The position numbers and the translations under genes are program-made. A DNA stretch of 5,531 nucleotides from Chitinophagaceae bacterium (GTDB lineage: Bacteria; Bacteroidota; Bacteroidia; Chitinophagales; Chitinophagaceae): the NCBI GenBank assembly GCA_025351145.1, contig JANXWM010000572.1, positions 1-5,531 on the forward strand. Direction: 5' to 3'. Positions 1-5,531 of the stretch are shown here, one piece after another. Each line of letters begins with the position of its first letter. The first letter of the stretch is position 1. Under the pieces are notes generated by a model, which did no database searches, had not been told where the DNA came from, and saw nothing but the letters and a program-made list of their open reading frames with translations.

Positions 1-2701
1 TGAAAGCGGATACCTGCAGCTCGTGAAGGAAATGAGCCAGAAAAACAAGTTGTACAAAACCTATATTGGCATGGGCTATTACGATACCATTACACCCAGC
101 GTAATCCTGCGCAATGTGTTCGAAAACCCGGGCTGGTACACGCAATACACGCCTTACCAGGCCGAGATATCGCAGGGCCGCCTGGAAAGTTTACTCAACT
201 TTCAAACAATGGTAAGCGACCTTACAGGCCTGCCTATTGCAAACGCATCGCTGCTCGATGAAGCCACAGCCGCAGCCGAAGCAATGGCCATGGTTTTTCA
301 CCATGTAAACAAAGGTGTAACGATTGATAAACCAAAATTTTTTATAGACAACGCCATCTTTCCGCAAACAAAAGATGTGATTGTTACAAGGGCATTGCCT
401 ATTGGTGTTGAACTTGTTTTTGGCGATTACAAAACAGCTCCGGTAGATGCAGCTTATTGTGGTGCCATTGTGCAGTACCCCAACAATTTTGGTGCCGTAG
501 AAGATTACCGTGAATTTATTCATTACATACACAGCATGGGCGGTTTTGTAATTATGGCAACCGATCTGCTGGCACTTACCCTGCTTACCCCTCCTGGCGA
601 ATTGGGTGCAGATGTTGCCGTAGGTTCTGCACAGCGCTTTGGGGTACCATTGGGGTTTGGCGGCCCGCATGCCGCTTTTTTTTCGGCTAAAGATGAATTC
701 AAAAGAAACCTTCCCGGCCGTATCATTGGTGTAAGTATTGATGCACAGGGCAACCGCGCTTTACGTATGGCATTGCAAACAAGAGAGCAGCATATTAAAC
801 GCGAAAAAGCAACTTCGAATATTTGTACAGCCCAGGCTTTGCTGGCGAATATGGCAGCTATGTACGCAGTGTTTCACGGACCTGATGGCTTACTTGCAAT
901 AGCACAGCGCATTGCTATTTTAACGCAAACAGTTGCTGAAGTAATTACAGAACGGGGTTTTGAACTGGTATCACAAAGTTTCTTTGACACCATAACAGTT
1001 AAAGTAAAAGATGCGGGGGCCATCAAATCCAAAGCAGAGCACCAACAGATTAACCTCCGTTATTTTGATGACAAGTACCTTGGTATTTCATTAGACGAAA
1101 CAACTACATTGGAAGACCTTTTCGATCTGATCAACTGTTTTGAAAATGATACCGATCCCGTGGCGTTTGATATCCATCATGATGACGGTTTAAAACATAT
1201 TCCGGCGGCATTAATCCGAATATCTTCCTACTTAATGCATCCTGTATTCAATACGCACCGCAGCGAGAGCCAGATAATGCGTTACATAAAAATGCTGGAG
1301 AATAAAGACCTCTCTTTAAATACTTCCATGATCTCTCTCGGCAGCTGTACCATGAAACTAAATGCAGCCACTGAAATGATACCTTTAAGCTGGAGCCATT
1401 GGAGTAAAATGCATCCTTTTACTCCTGAATATCAAACACAAGGTTACCAGCAAATGATCAATGAATTAAGCGACTACCTCTGCGAAATAACCGCATTCGA
1501 TGCATGCAGTCTGCAGCCCAACAGCGGCGCACAGGGCGAGTATGCAGGACTTTTGGCCATTAAAGCCTACCATGAAAGCCGCAACGATCACCACAGAAAA
1601 GTAATGCTGATCCCCATATCAGCGCATGGCACCAACCCTGCAAGTGCAGTAATGGCAGGCATGAAAGTAGTGGTAGTAAAAGCGTTGGAAAATGGCTATA
1701 TAGATGTAGATGATCTTAAAGCGAAAGCAGAATTGCATGCTGATAATTTAGCGGGCATCATGATTACCTACCCAAGTACCTACGGCGTTTACGAAGAAAC
1801 TGTAAAAGATATTACCACCATTATTCACCAGCATGGCGGACAGGTTTACATGGATGGTGCCAATATGAATGCCCAGGTTGGCCTTACAGCACCCGGCTTA
1901 ATTGGTGCAGATGTTTGTCACCTCAATTTGCACAAAACATTTGCTATACCGCACGGCGGTGGTGGCCCCGGCATGGGCCCCATTTGTGTAGCCGCTCATC
2001 TTGCACCTTTCCTCCCGGGCCATGTGTTTAAAAATGGCAACATGCAAACTACAAACGCAGTTTCCGCCGCTCCTTATAGCTCAGCTTCTATCCTGCTCAT
2101 CTCGTACGGGTATATCCGTATGCTGGGTGCTGAAGGTGTAAAAGCTGCTACAGAATATGCTATACTCAATGCCAATTATATGCGGGCACGCCTGCAAAAA
2201 GAGTTTGACATTTTATACACCAACCACAGCGGCCAGTGTGCACATGAATTTATAGTTGACCTGCGTCCGTTTAAAAAGACTGCAGAGATTGAAGCCGAAG
2301 ACATTGCCAAGCGTTTGATTGATTATGGTTTTCACGCACCAACCATGAGCTTCCCTGTTCCAGGCACCATTATGATCGAGCCTACGGAAAGTGAAGACAA
2401 AGCAGAGCTTGACCGTTTTTGTGATGCACTCTTAAGCATCCGCAACGAAGTGCGTGCCATAGAAGAAAGCAGATCAGATATAAAAGACAATCCACTGAAA
2501 CATGCGCCACACACACAATTCGTGGTTTGTGCCGATGAATGGAGCCATGCTTACACACGTAAAGAAGCGGCGTTTCCTTTGTATTATGTAACACTCAATA
2601 AATTTTGGCCCTCCGTAGCAAGGGTAAACAATACGCATGGTGACAGGAACCTTATTTGTACATGCGAACCAGTAAGTGCTTACGAAGAGGCTGAAGCATA
2701 A
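1..2701 (+). CDS. gcvP: Glycine cleavage system P protein (glycine dehydrogenase, decarboxylating), 5' partial
   Basis: This PLP enzyme decarboxylates glycine and passes the aminomethyl group to the lipoyl arm of GcvH, as part of the cytoplasmic glycine cleavage complex. The frame is open from base 2, ahead of the first start codon, a GTG at 23, so that GTG is internal and the true start lies upstream. Aligning by eye to E. coli GcvP (957 aa), the visible 899 codons lack about 60 N-terminal residues, giving a normal total near 960. The single-chain form is seen: an N-terminal half (YIGMGYYDT near 62; GSAQRFGVPLGFGGPHAAFF near 622-681) and a C-terminal catalytic half (GSCTMKLNAATEMIP near 1340; HGTNPASAVMAGM near 1625; DGANMNAQVG near 1853). 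The PLP-binding lysine is the K of HLNLHKTF, codon 1934-1936, followed by the glycine-rich HGGGGPGMGP. The C-terminus keeps the family CTCEPVS-type ending. There is no frameshift or internal stop. A terminator follows directly, so this is the last gene of its transcript. Identity is very secure. Confidence 0.98.
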   Translation, partial: ESGYLQLVKEMSQKNKLYKTYIGMGYYDTITPSVILRNVFENPGWYTQYTPYQAEISQGRLESLLNFQTMVSDLTGLPIANASLLDEATAAAEAMAMVFHHVNKGVTIDKPKFFIDNAIFPQTKDVIVTRALPIGVELVFGDYKTAPVDAAYCGAIVQYPNNFGAVEDYREFIHYIHSMGGFVIMATDLLALTLLTPPGELGADVAVGSAQRFGVPLGFGGPHAAFFSAKDEFKRNLPGRIIGVSIDAQGNRALRMALQTREQHIKREKATSNICTAQALLANMAAMYAVFHGPDGLLAIAQRIAILTQTVAEVITERGFELVSQSFFDTITVKVKDAGAIKSKAEHQQINLRYFDDKYLGISLDETTTLEDLFDLINCFENDTDPVAFDIHHDDGLKHIPAALIRISSYLMHPVFNTHRSESQIMRYIKMLENKDLSLNTSMISLGSCTMKLNAATEMIPLSWSHWSKMHPFTPEYQTQGYQQMINELSDYLCEITAFDACSLQPNSGAQGEYAGLLAIKAYHESRNDHHRKVMLIPISAHGTNPASAVMAGMKVVVVKALENGYIDVDDLKAKAELHADNLAGIMITYPSTYGVYEETVKDITTIIHQHGGQVYMDGANMNAQVGLTAPGLIGADVCHLNLHKTFAIPHGGGGPGMGPICVAAHLAPFLPGHVFKNGNMQTTNAVSAAPYSSASILLISYGYIRMLGAEGVKAATEYAILNANYMRARLQKEFDILYTNHSGQCAHEFIVDLRPFKKTAEIEAEDIAKRLIDYGFHAPTMSFPVPGTIMIEPTESEDKAELDRFCDALLSIRNEVRAIEESRSDIKDNPLKHAPHTQFVVCADEWSHAYTRKEAAFPLYYVTLNKFWPSVARVNNTHGDRNLICTCEPVSAYEEAEA

Positions 2702-2720
2702 TAAATTTCAAACTATATTC

Positions 2721-2749
2721 AAGTCCCGCAGAAATGCGGGACTTCTTTT
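2721..2749 (+). terminator. Intrinsic terminator of gcvP
   Basis: A perfect 10-bp stem, AAGTCCCGCA (2721-2730) pairing with TGCGGGACTT (2735-2744), is closed by a GAAA tetraloop and followed by CTTTT. It begins 19 bases after the gcvP stop codon. On the opposite strand the hairpin is followed by GAATATA rather than a T-run, so it should act mainly on rightward transcription and not end lgt transcripts. Confidence 0.92.
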
Positions 2750-3168
2750 ATCAGGCAGAGGCCAGAAATGCTATGAAGCTTCTCTTGCCACGCTCGGTTC
2801 AAAGTTCTTCTTTCATGGCAGCAAAAAGGCCTGGCAGGCTGTCCTGAGCACAGTCGAAGGACAACACTCTTCAAGGTTCGGAACGATTATGAGCAACCCT
2901 GTGTTTGCAATTATTATTATTGACTCACCGGTAAAATTTTATAAAGCAGCGGAATAAAATGAACCCATAAGTCAAGTTAAAGAAGGGGCCACATTAATGT
3001 TTGATTTTGTTTAACCCGGATTTTGCAGTTGGGTGTATTGGCTGTTAAAAGCTCAGTTATATTCTGCAGTAAAAGTGTGCGATGCAAGGAACGATGCTAT
3101 AAAAATCTATAGTTCGGCTCCGCTCTCTAACGACTCAAAAAATTTCTACTTCAAAATTTGGGTTTAAG
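2750..3168. other. Intergenic region between convergent gcvP and lgt, no convincing gene, probable repeat-derived DNA
   Basis: This 419-base stretch lies between the gcvP terminator and the lgt stop codon. Two plus-strand frames are open. One covers roughly 2676-2957 and contains KKAWQAVLSTVEGQH. The other is 3015-3167 (50 codons, no ATG) and contains AVKVCDARNDAIKIYSSAPL. Neither has a ribosome binding site or a recognisable domain. The first starts inside gcvP and reads through both the gcvP terminator and the palindrome at 2841-2862, which argues against a real protein. A perfect 10-bp palindrome, ACATTAATGT, sits at 2991-3000. From memory, similar peptide stretches appear as spurious short hypothetical ORFs in Chitinophagaceae, which would fit dispersed intergenic repeats. 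I could not verify this. Confidence 0.5.
2841..2862. repeat. REP-like imperfect palindrome (CCTGAGC...GTCGAAGG type)
   Basis: The left arm GTCCTGAGC and the right arm GTCGAAGGAC pair as five Watson-Crick pairs (GTCCT/AGGAC). Then come tandem G·A and A·G mismatches and a further G-C pair around a short loop. The core CCTGAGCnnnGTCGAAGG resembles a short palindromic sequence I recall as abundant in intergenic DNA of many unrelated bacteria. Only one copy is present here, so repeat status rests on recall and not on this window. Confidence 0.6.
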
Positions 3169-4338
3169 TTATGCCATTACCTTATCAGTTTTATTTTTCC
3201 AAATTTTAGGGGCATATATATAAAGTAATGTTCCGGTTATGATGAATGCAGTAGATATTATTTCTGCCTGTGTTGGATGAAAGCCGAATACGTTATAGGT
3301 AGTATTTACACGAATTTGTTCTATCAATACTCTTTCTACGCCATTTAAAACCAGGTATATTGCAAATATCCTTCCTGTAACTTTTATTCTCTTCCTTACT
3401 GACCAAAGCAGAAGAAAAAGCAGGGTTGCCATAATAATTTCATAAAGAGGGGTAGGATAAACCGGAACAGCTAAATGATTGCAATAATTTCCCCAGTCGC
3501 AATCCGGCATACGAACACCTTCCATATTTACATTATTCGGATAATCATAAGACCAAAGCCAGTCGGGCAGCCAGCTATGGGGGTTCCTTTGCATATTGTC
3601 AATACCCCAGTCGCCGTCACCAGATACCTGGCAACCAATTCTACCCATGCCATAAGACAATAATAAAATTGGTGCTGTAATGTCAGCTACCTTAATAAAA
3701 CTAATACCATTTTTATGAAAGTAATACCAAAGGGCAAGAATAGCAACAATTAATCCGCCATAAAATGTTAATCCGCTTGGAGACAAAAGGTTACCAATTG
3801 GATCCTGAATAAACCTATCCCAATTTTCAAGATTATCAAAAATCTTAGCCCCAACAAAACCACCAGCTGCTGATATAATAGTAATGTCCCCTACCCTGTC
3901 GCTGGGCCATATTCTTACTTTTCTTTCCTCTGGTTTTGGTAACCGGGTTTTATTTTTTTCCCACCATTTTAATCCGGCAAAAAATAATCCTAATGCTATA
4001 CCCAATGGCCAGCTGCCCTGCTTCGAAAAAATAAAAGCCTGAGGGTCATTAAGGGCTCCATCAATAAGTAAAACACCAAAAATTTTAAATCCCAGAAAAA
4101 AACCTAAAAAAAAATTAATAATCAATTCTGCAATACTTGCCTTGCCTCCAACAGTAATTGTAGTTTCCTTGTACCCAAGCTTCCCTAAGCTTTCAGCACG
4201 TTTTAGCTCTTTACCCAAAAGCCATGCTGAAACAAGAAACGCGATTGCTACAAAAAACCCAAAAGAATTTACAATCTTTAAAAATGGTGCATCAATACCA
4301 AACAAGTCCTTAAACAGATAATATAAATTGGGATACAT
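3169..4338 (-). CDS. lgt: Prolipoprotein diacylglyceryl transferase (Lgt), long Bacteroidota-type variant
   Basis: Lgt is an inner-membrane enzyme that moves a diacylglyceryl group from phosphatidylglycerol to the lipobox cysteine of prolipoproteins. The frame can extend to a TTG at 4365, but I chose the ATG at 4338 (389 aa, starting MYPNLYYLFKD). It gives a family-like N-terminus, and neither start has a Shine-Dalgarno site. The numbering here counts from the TTG; subtract 9 for the ATG form. Lgt landmarks in order are TM1 (30-51), VGAKIFDNL (171-179), FYGG (201-204, E. coli FHGG), GRIG (241-244), YPTPLYE (303-309, E. coli HPSQLYE) and RVLIE (345-349, E. coli R239/E243). Many hydrophobic segments confirm a polytopic membrane protein. 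It is about 100 residues longer than E. coli Lgt (291 aa) because of an apparent extra hairpin at about 63-139. By eye, E. coli Y26, H103, N146 and E151 correspond to F35, Y202, C245 and D250. Family is secure; exact activity is less so. Confidence 0.92.
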   Translation of the reverse strand: MYPNLYYLFKDLFGIDAPFLKIVNSFGFFVAIAFLVSAWLLGKELKRAESLGKLGYKETTITVGGKASIAELIINFFLGFFLGFKIFGVLLIDGALNDPQAFIFSKQGSWPLGIALGLFFAGLKWWEKNKTRLPKPEERKVRIWPSDRVGDITIISAAGGFVGAKIFDNLENWDRFIQDPIGNLLSPSGLTFYGGLIVAILALWYYFHKNGISFIKVADITAPILLLSYGMGRIGCQVSGDGDWGIDNMQRNPHSWLPDWLWSYDYPNNVNMEGVRMPDCDWGNYCNHLAVPVYPTPLYEIIMATLLFLLLWSVRKRIKVTGRIFAIYLVLNGVERVLIEQIRVNTTYNVFGFHPTQAEIISTAFIITGTLLYIYAPKIWKNKTDKVMA

Positions 4339-4381
4339 TGTATTTGAGATTAGTGGCAGGCGCAATGATAGTTAAAAGAAC

Positions 4382-4389
4382 CAAATATT
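4382..4389 (-). promoter_or_regulatory. Weak candidate -7 element for lgt
   Basis: On the minus strand this reads AATATTTG, one mismatch from the Bacteroidota -7 consensus TAnnTTTG, about 45 bases upstream of the chosen lgt ATG. No good -33 TTTG is seen at the usual distance. lgt should need its own promoter because a terminator separates it from the upstream bacilliredoxin gene. Confidence 0.25.
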
Positions 4390-4458
4390 CCGCCTCATCA
4401 ATAATAAAAATGATGCGAAACTCTAATTAATGCAGTTGAATTAAATTTATGAAACTCG

Positions 4459-4495
4459 AAATAAAAAATAAACCTCCCCAGGAATGAGGAGGTTT
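4459..4495 (-). terminator. Intrinsic terminator of the bacilliredoxin gene
   Basis: Read on the minus strand, an 8-bp stem AAACCTCC (4495-4488) pairs with GGAGGTTT (4477-4470) around a 10-base loop, followed by ATTTTTTATTT. It lies 56 bases past the bacilliredoxin stop. The plus strand also has a T-rich tail (TTTATTT), so it may work in both directions, although no rightward gene upstream needs it. Confidence 0.85.
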
Positions 4496-4550
4496 TTATT
4501 TACTAACCCATCCATGAGCAAAAACTGCATGAACACGGTAAATTTAACTG

Positions 4551-4964
4551 CTAACAATATGTTTCGAAAGCAGCAATAAGATTTCTGGCAATAACCTGAG
4601 CAGGGCGTCCTTCAATTTGGTGACGCTCTACCATATGCACCAATTGACCATCTTTAAATAAAGCAATTGCTGGTGACGAAGGAGGATAAGGCAATAAATG
4701 TTCCCTTATCTTATTTACCGCATCCACATCAAAACCCGCAAAACTTGTTGTTAATCTATCAGGCCTTTTTGTAGTATTATTTACAGCCATAACTACACCC
4801 GGCCTGGCACAACCGGCGGCGCAACCACATACGGAATTTACCATTACTAAAGTAGTTCCTTCGCTATTTAAAATACTGTCAACATCATTCGGTGTTATCA
4901 TTTCTTCAAAGCCGCTGTCTGTTAATTCAGCCTTCATCGGCATCACAATTTCTGCTGGATACAT
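4551..4964 (-). CDS. BrxA/BrxB-family bacilliredoxin (YphP/YqiW type)
   Basis: Bacilliredoxins are cytoplasmic thioredoxin-fold proteins that remove bacillithiol from S-bacillithiolated proteins after oxidative stress. The 137-aa product matches the family along its whole length: MPMKAELTDSGFEEM (8-22), the active-site block VNSVCGCAAGCARPG (42-56) with its C46-G-C48 motif, FAGFD (75-79), PPSSPAIALFKDG (94-106) and HQIEGR (115-120). It also ends in Cys137, like B. subtilis YphP as I recall it. Position 52 carries an extra Cys where YphP has Leu. The start is the ATG at 4964, with an AGGGG stretch ahead of it on a suitable spacing. It is a single-gene transcript with a promoter-like TAAATTTG upstream and a strong terminator downstream, divergent from hsp20. 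BrxA and BrxB cannot be told apart here. The gene suggests the host makes bacillithiol or a relative, as several Bacteroidota do, but no bsh gene is in the window. Confidence 0.96.
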   Translation of the reverse strand: MYPAEIVMPMKAELTDSGFEEMITPNDVDSILNSEGTTLVMVNSVCGCAAGCARPGVVMAVNNTTKRPDRLTTSFAGFDVDAVNKIREHLLPYPPSSPAIALFKDGQLVHMVERHQIEGRPAQVIARNLIAAFETYC

Positions 4965-4971
4965 TTCTTTT

Positions 4972-4977
4972 CCCCTT
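4972..4977 (-). promoter_or_regulatory. Shine-Dalgarno-like site of the bacilliredoxin gene
   Basis: The minus strand reads AAGGGG, 7 bases before the ATG at 4964. This is notable because the other two starts in the window (lgt and hsp20) have no such site and Bacteroidota usually rely on A-rich leaders. The match to AGGAGG is only partial. Confidence 0.4.
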
Positions 4978-4991
4978 TTTTAAATTGAATA

Positions 4992-4999
4992 CAAATTTA
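4992..4999 (-). promoter_or_regulatory. Bacteroidota-type -7 promoter element for the bacilliredoxin gene
   Basis: The minus strand reads TAAATTTG, an exact match to TAnnTTTG, 27 bases ahead of the ATG. Transcription would start roughly 5 bases further on, giving a leader of about 20 bases that includes the AAGGGG site. No clean TTTG lies at the -33 position; only T-rich sequence ending in TTTTCTG is there. Confidence 0.5.
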
Positions 5000-5066
5000 T
5001 AGTAAAAGTTCTAAAACAGAAAAAAGAATAAAAAATAGACATAAAGTCATAAAAAACAACTCATTC

Positions 5067-5081
5067 AAGACAATGTGTCTT
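5067..5081. promoter_or_regulatory. Inverted repeat AAGACA-ATG-TGTCTT, candidate operator
   Basis: Two perfect 6-bp arms are separated by 3 bases, near the middle of the 230-base region between the divergent bacilliredoxin and hsp20 genes. The size and symmetry suit a dimeric regulator. It is not followed by a T-run, so it is not a terminator, and it does not match the CIRCE heat-shock operator. Chance occurrence cannot be excluded. Confidence 0.35.
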
Positions 5082-5144
5082 AAAAATGCAGATACATAAG
5101 ACTAATCAACTGAAAACATGGCTCATTTTTCGAGTGGTACGCAA

Positions 5145-5173
5145 TTTGAAAAATCTTATAAAACATAATTATT
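5145..5173 (+). promoter_or_regulatory. Weak candidate promoter of hsp20
   Basis: TTTG at 5145-5148 could be a -33 box. TAATTATT at 5166-5173, 17 bases later, resembles TAnnTTTG with two mismatches. This would put the transcript start about 15-20 bases before the ATG. The surrounding DNA is very A+T rich, so partial matches are expected by chance. Confidence 0.3.
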
Positions 5174-5194
5174 AAAATATAAAAACAAAAAACT

Positions 5195-5531
5195 ATGACA
5201 CTCGTAAAACAAGATTACCGCACAGTTAATGACCTCTTCGATGGATTGTTTAATAACTATCCTGCAGCAACAAAACCAAAGGCTTTTAACACTCCATCTG
5301 TAAACATTCATGAAACAAAAGATGGGTATCATCTTGAGCTTCTTGCACCGGGATTAAAAAAAGAAGATTTTAAAATAACCTTTGAAAAAGACCTGTTAAC
5401 AATCAGCTACGAAAAGAAAGATGAAGCAGAAAATAAAGATTATAAAACATTACGCAGAGAATTCACTGTTAGCAGTTTTAAACGCAGTTTTAGTGTTGAT
5501 GATAAAATAAATGCAGATGCTATTGAAGCTA
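5195..5531 (+). CDS. hsp20: Hsp20/alpha-crystallin family small heat-shock protein, 3' partial
   Basis: Small heat-shock proteins are ATP-independent cytoplasmic holdases that bind unfolding proteins and keep them refoldable by DnaK/ClpB. The frame opens at ATG 5195 (MTLVKQDYRTVNDLFDGLF) and runs 112 codons to the window edge. Residues 1-33 form a short N-terminal arm. The alpha-crystallin domain starts near 35 with PSVNIHETKDGYHLELLAPG (34-53), followed by KKEDFKITFEKDLLTI (55-70) and RREFTVSSFKRSF (87-99), a strong family signature. The late part of the domain, with the usual GVL motif, and the C-terminal IxI tail lie beyond the edge; about 30-40 residues are probably missing, since bacterial members are near 140-150 aa. 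There is no Shine-Dalgarno site, only an A-rich leader, as is usual in Bacteroidota. It is divergent from the bacilliredoxin gene. The symbol is a family label, not a specific orthologue. Confidence 0.95.
   Translation, partial: MTLVKQDYRTVNDLFDGLFNNYPAATKPKAFNTPSVNIHETKDGYHLELLAPGLKKEDFKITFEKDLLTISYEKKDEAENKDYKTLRREFTVSSFKRSFSVDDKINADAIEA

Noticed and set aside
191..670. 159-codon open frame on the minus strand inside gcvP
   Set aside because: It lies wholly antisense to well-conserved gcvP coding sequence, has a Cys-rich and family-less translation, and has no start signal. It is a shadow of the real gene, as are the shorter minus-strand frames near 523-753 and 2332-2594.
2676..2957. 93-codon plus-strand open frame overlapping the end of gcvP
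   Set aside because: It begins inside gcvP in another frame, reads through the strong gcvP terminator and the palindrome at 2841-2862, and lacks a domain or ribosome binding site. It is treated as part of the intergenic repeat-like region.
3140..3159. AAATTT...AAATTT repeat just past the lgt stop, considered as an lgt terminator
   Set aside because: The six-pair stem is entirely A-T and self-palindromic, so it would be very weak. T-runs are common in this composition. No credible lgt terminator is visible.
3475..3663. 62-codon plus-strand open frame inside lgt
   Set aside because: It is antisense to the conserved GRIG-to-YPTPLYE part of lgt and shows no independent evidence of coding.
4396..4415. 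CATCA...TGATG inverted repeat upstream of lgt
   Set aside because: The arms are only five bases around a ten-base A/T-rich loop, which is expected by chance in such sequence.
4965..5194. CIRCE or sigma-32-type heat-shock control of hsp20
   Set aside because: No TTAGCACTC-N9-GAGTGCTAA sequence and no CTTGAAA/CCCATnT pair is present upstream of hsp20.

Overview
The window looks like ordinary chromosomal DNA from a member of the Bacteroidota, probably Chitinophagaceae or a close relative. This is an inference from three signs: the protein sequences, leaders that are A-rich and mostly lack a Shine-Dalgarno site, and a match to the Bacteroidota -7 promoter motif TAnnTTTG. No rRNA, tRNA, CRISPR array or transposase gene is visible.

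Layout from left to right. (1) Bases 1-2701 (+) hold the 3' nine-tenths of gcvP, the glycine cleavage system P protein. About 60 N-terminal residues lie off the left edge. The gene closes with a strong intrinsic terminator at 2721-2749. (2) Bases 2750-3168 hold no convincing gene. They contain a GTCCTGAGC.../...GTCGAAGGAC imperfect palindrome and two open stretches that look like dispersed-repeat sequence. (3) Bases 3169-4338 (-) encode a long, divergent prolipoprotein diacylglyceryl transferase (Lgt). It has an apparent extra transmembrane-hairpin module and substitutions at several positions known to matter in E. coli Lgt. (4) A terminator at 4459-4495 separates lgt from the next gene. (5) Bases 4551-4964 (-) encode a BrxA/BrxB-family bacilliredoxin. 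(6) A 230-base divergent control region (4965-5194) carries a TAnnTTTG promoter for the bacilliredoxin gene and a 6-3-6 inverted repeat. (7) From 5195 (+) an Hsp20/alpha-crystallin small heat-shock protein gene begins and runs off the right edge.

The genes do not form one operon. gcvP belongs to one-carbon and glycine metabolism. lgt is the first step of lipoprotein maturation. The bacilliredoxin and Hsp20 genes are divergent stress-protection genes (thiol redox repair and protein aggregation) that share one intergenic region. By eye, gcvP is richer in G+C than the lgt-to-hsp20 part.

I found no clearly new system. The item most worth a second look is the Lgt homologue, with its apparent internal duplication and altered active-site positions.
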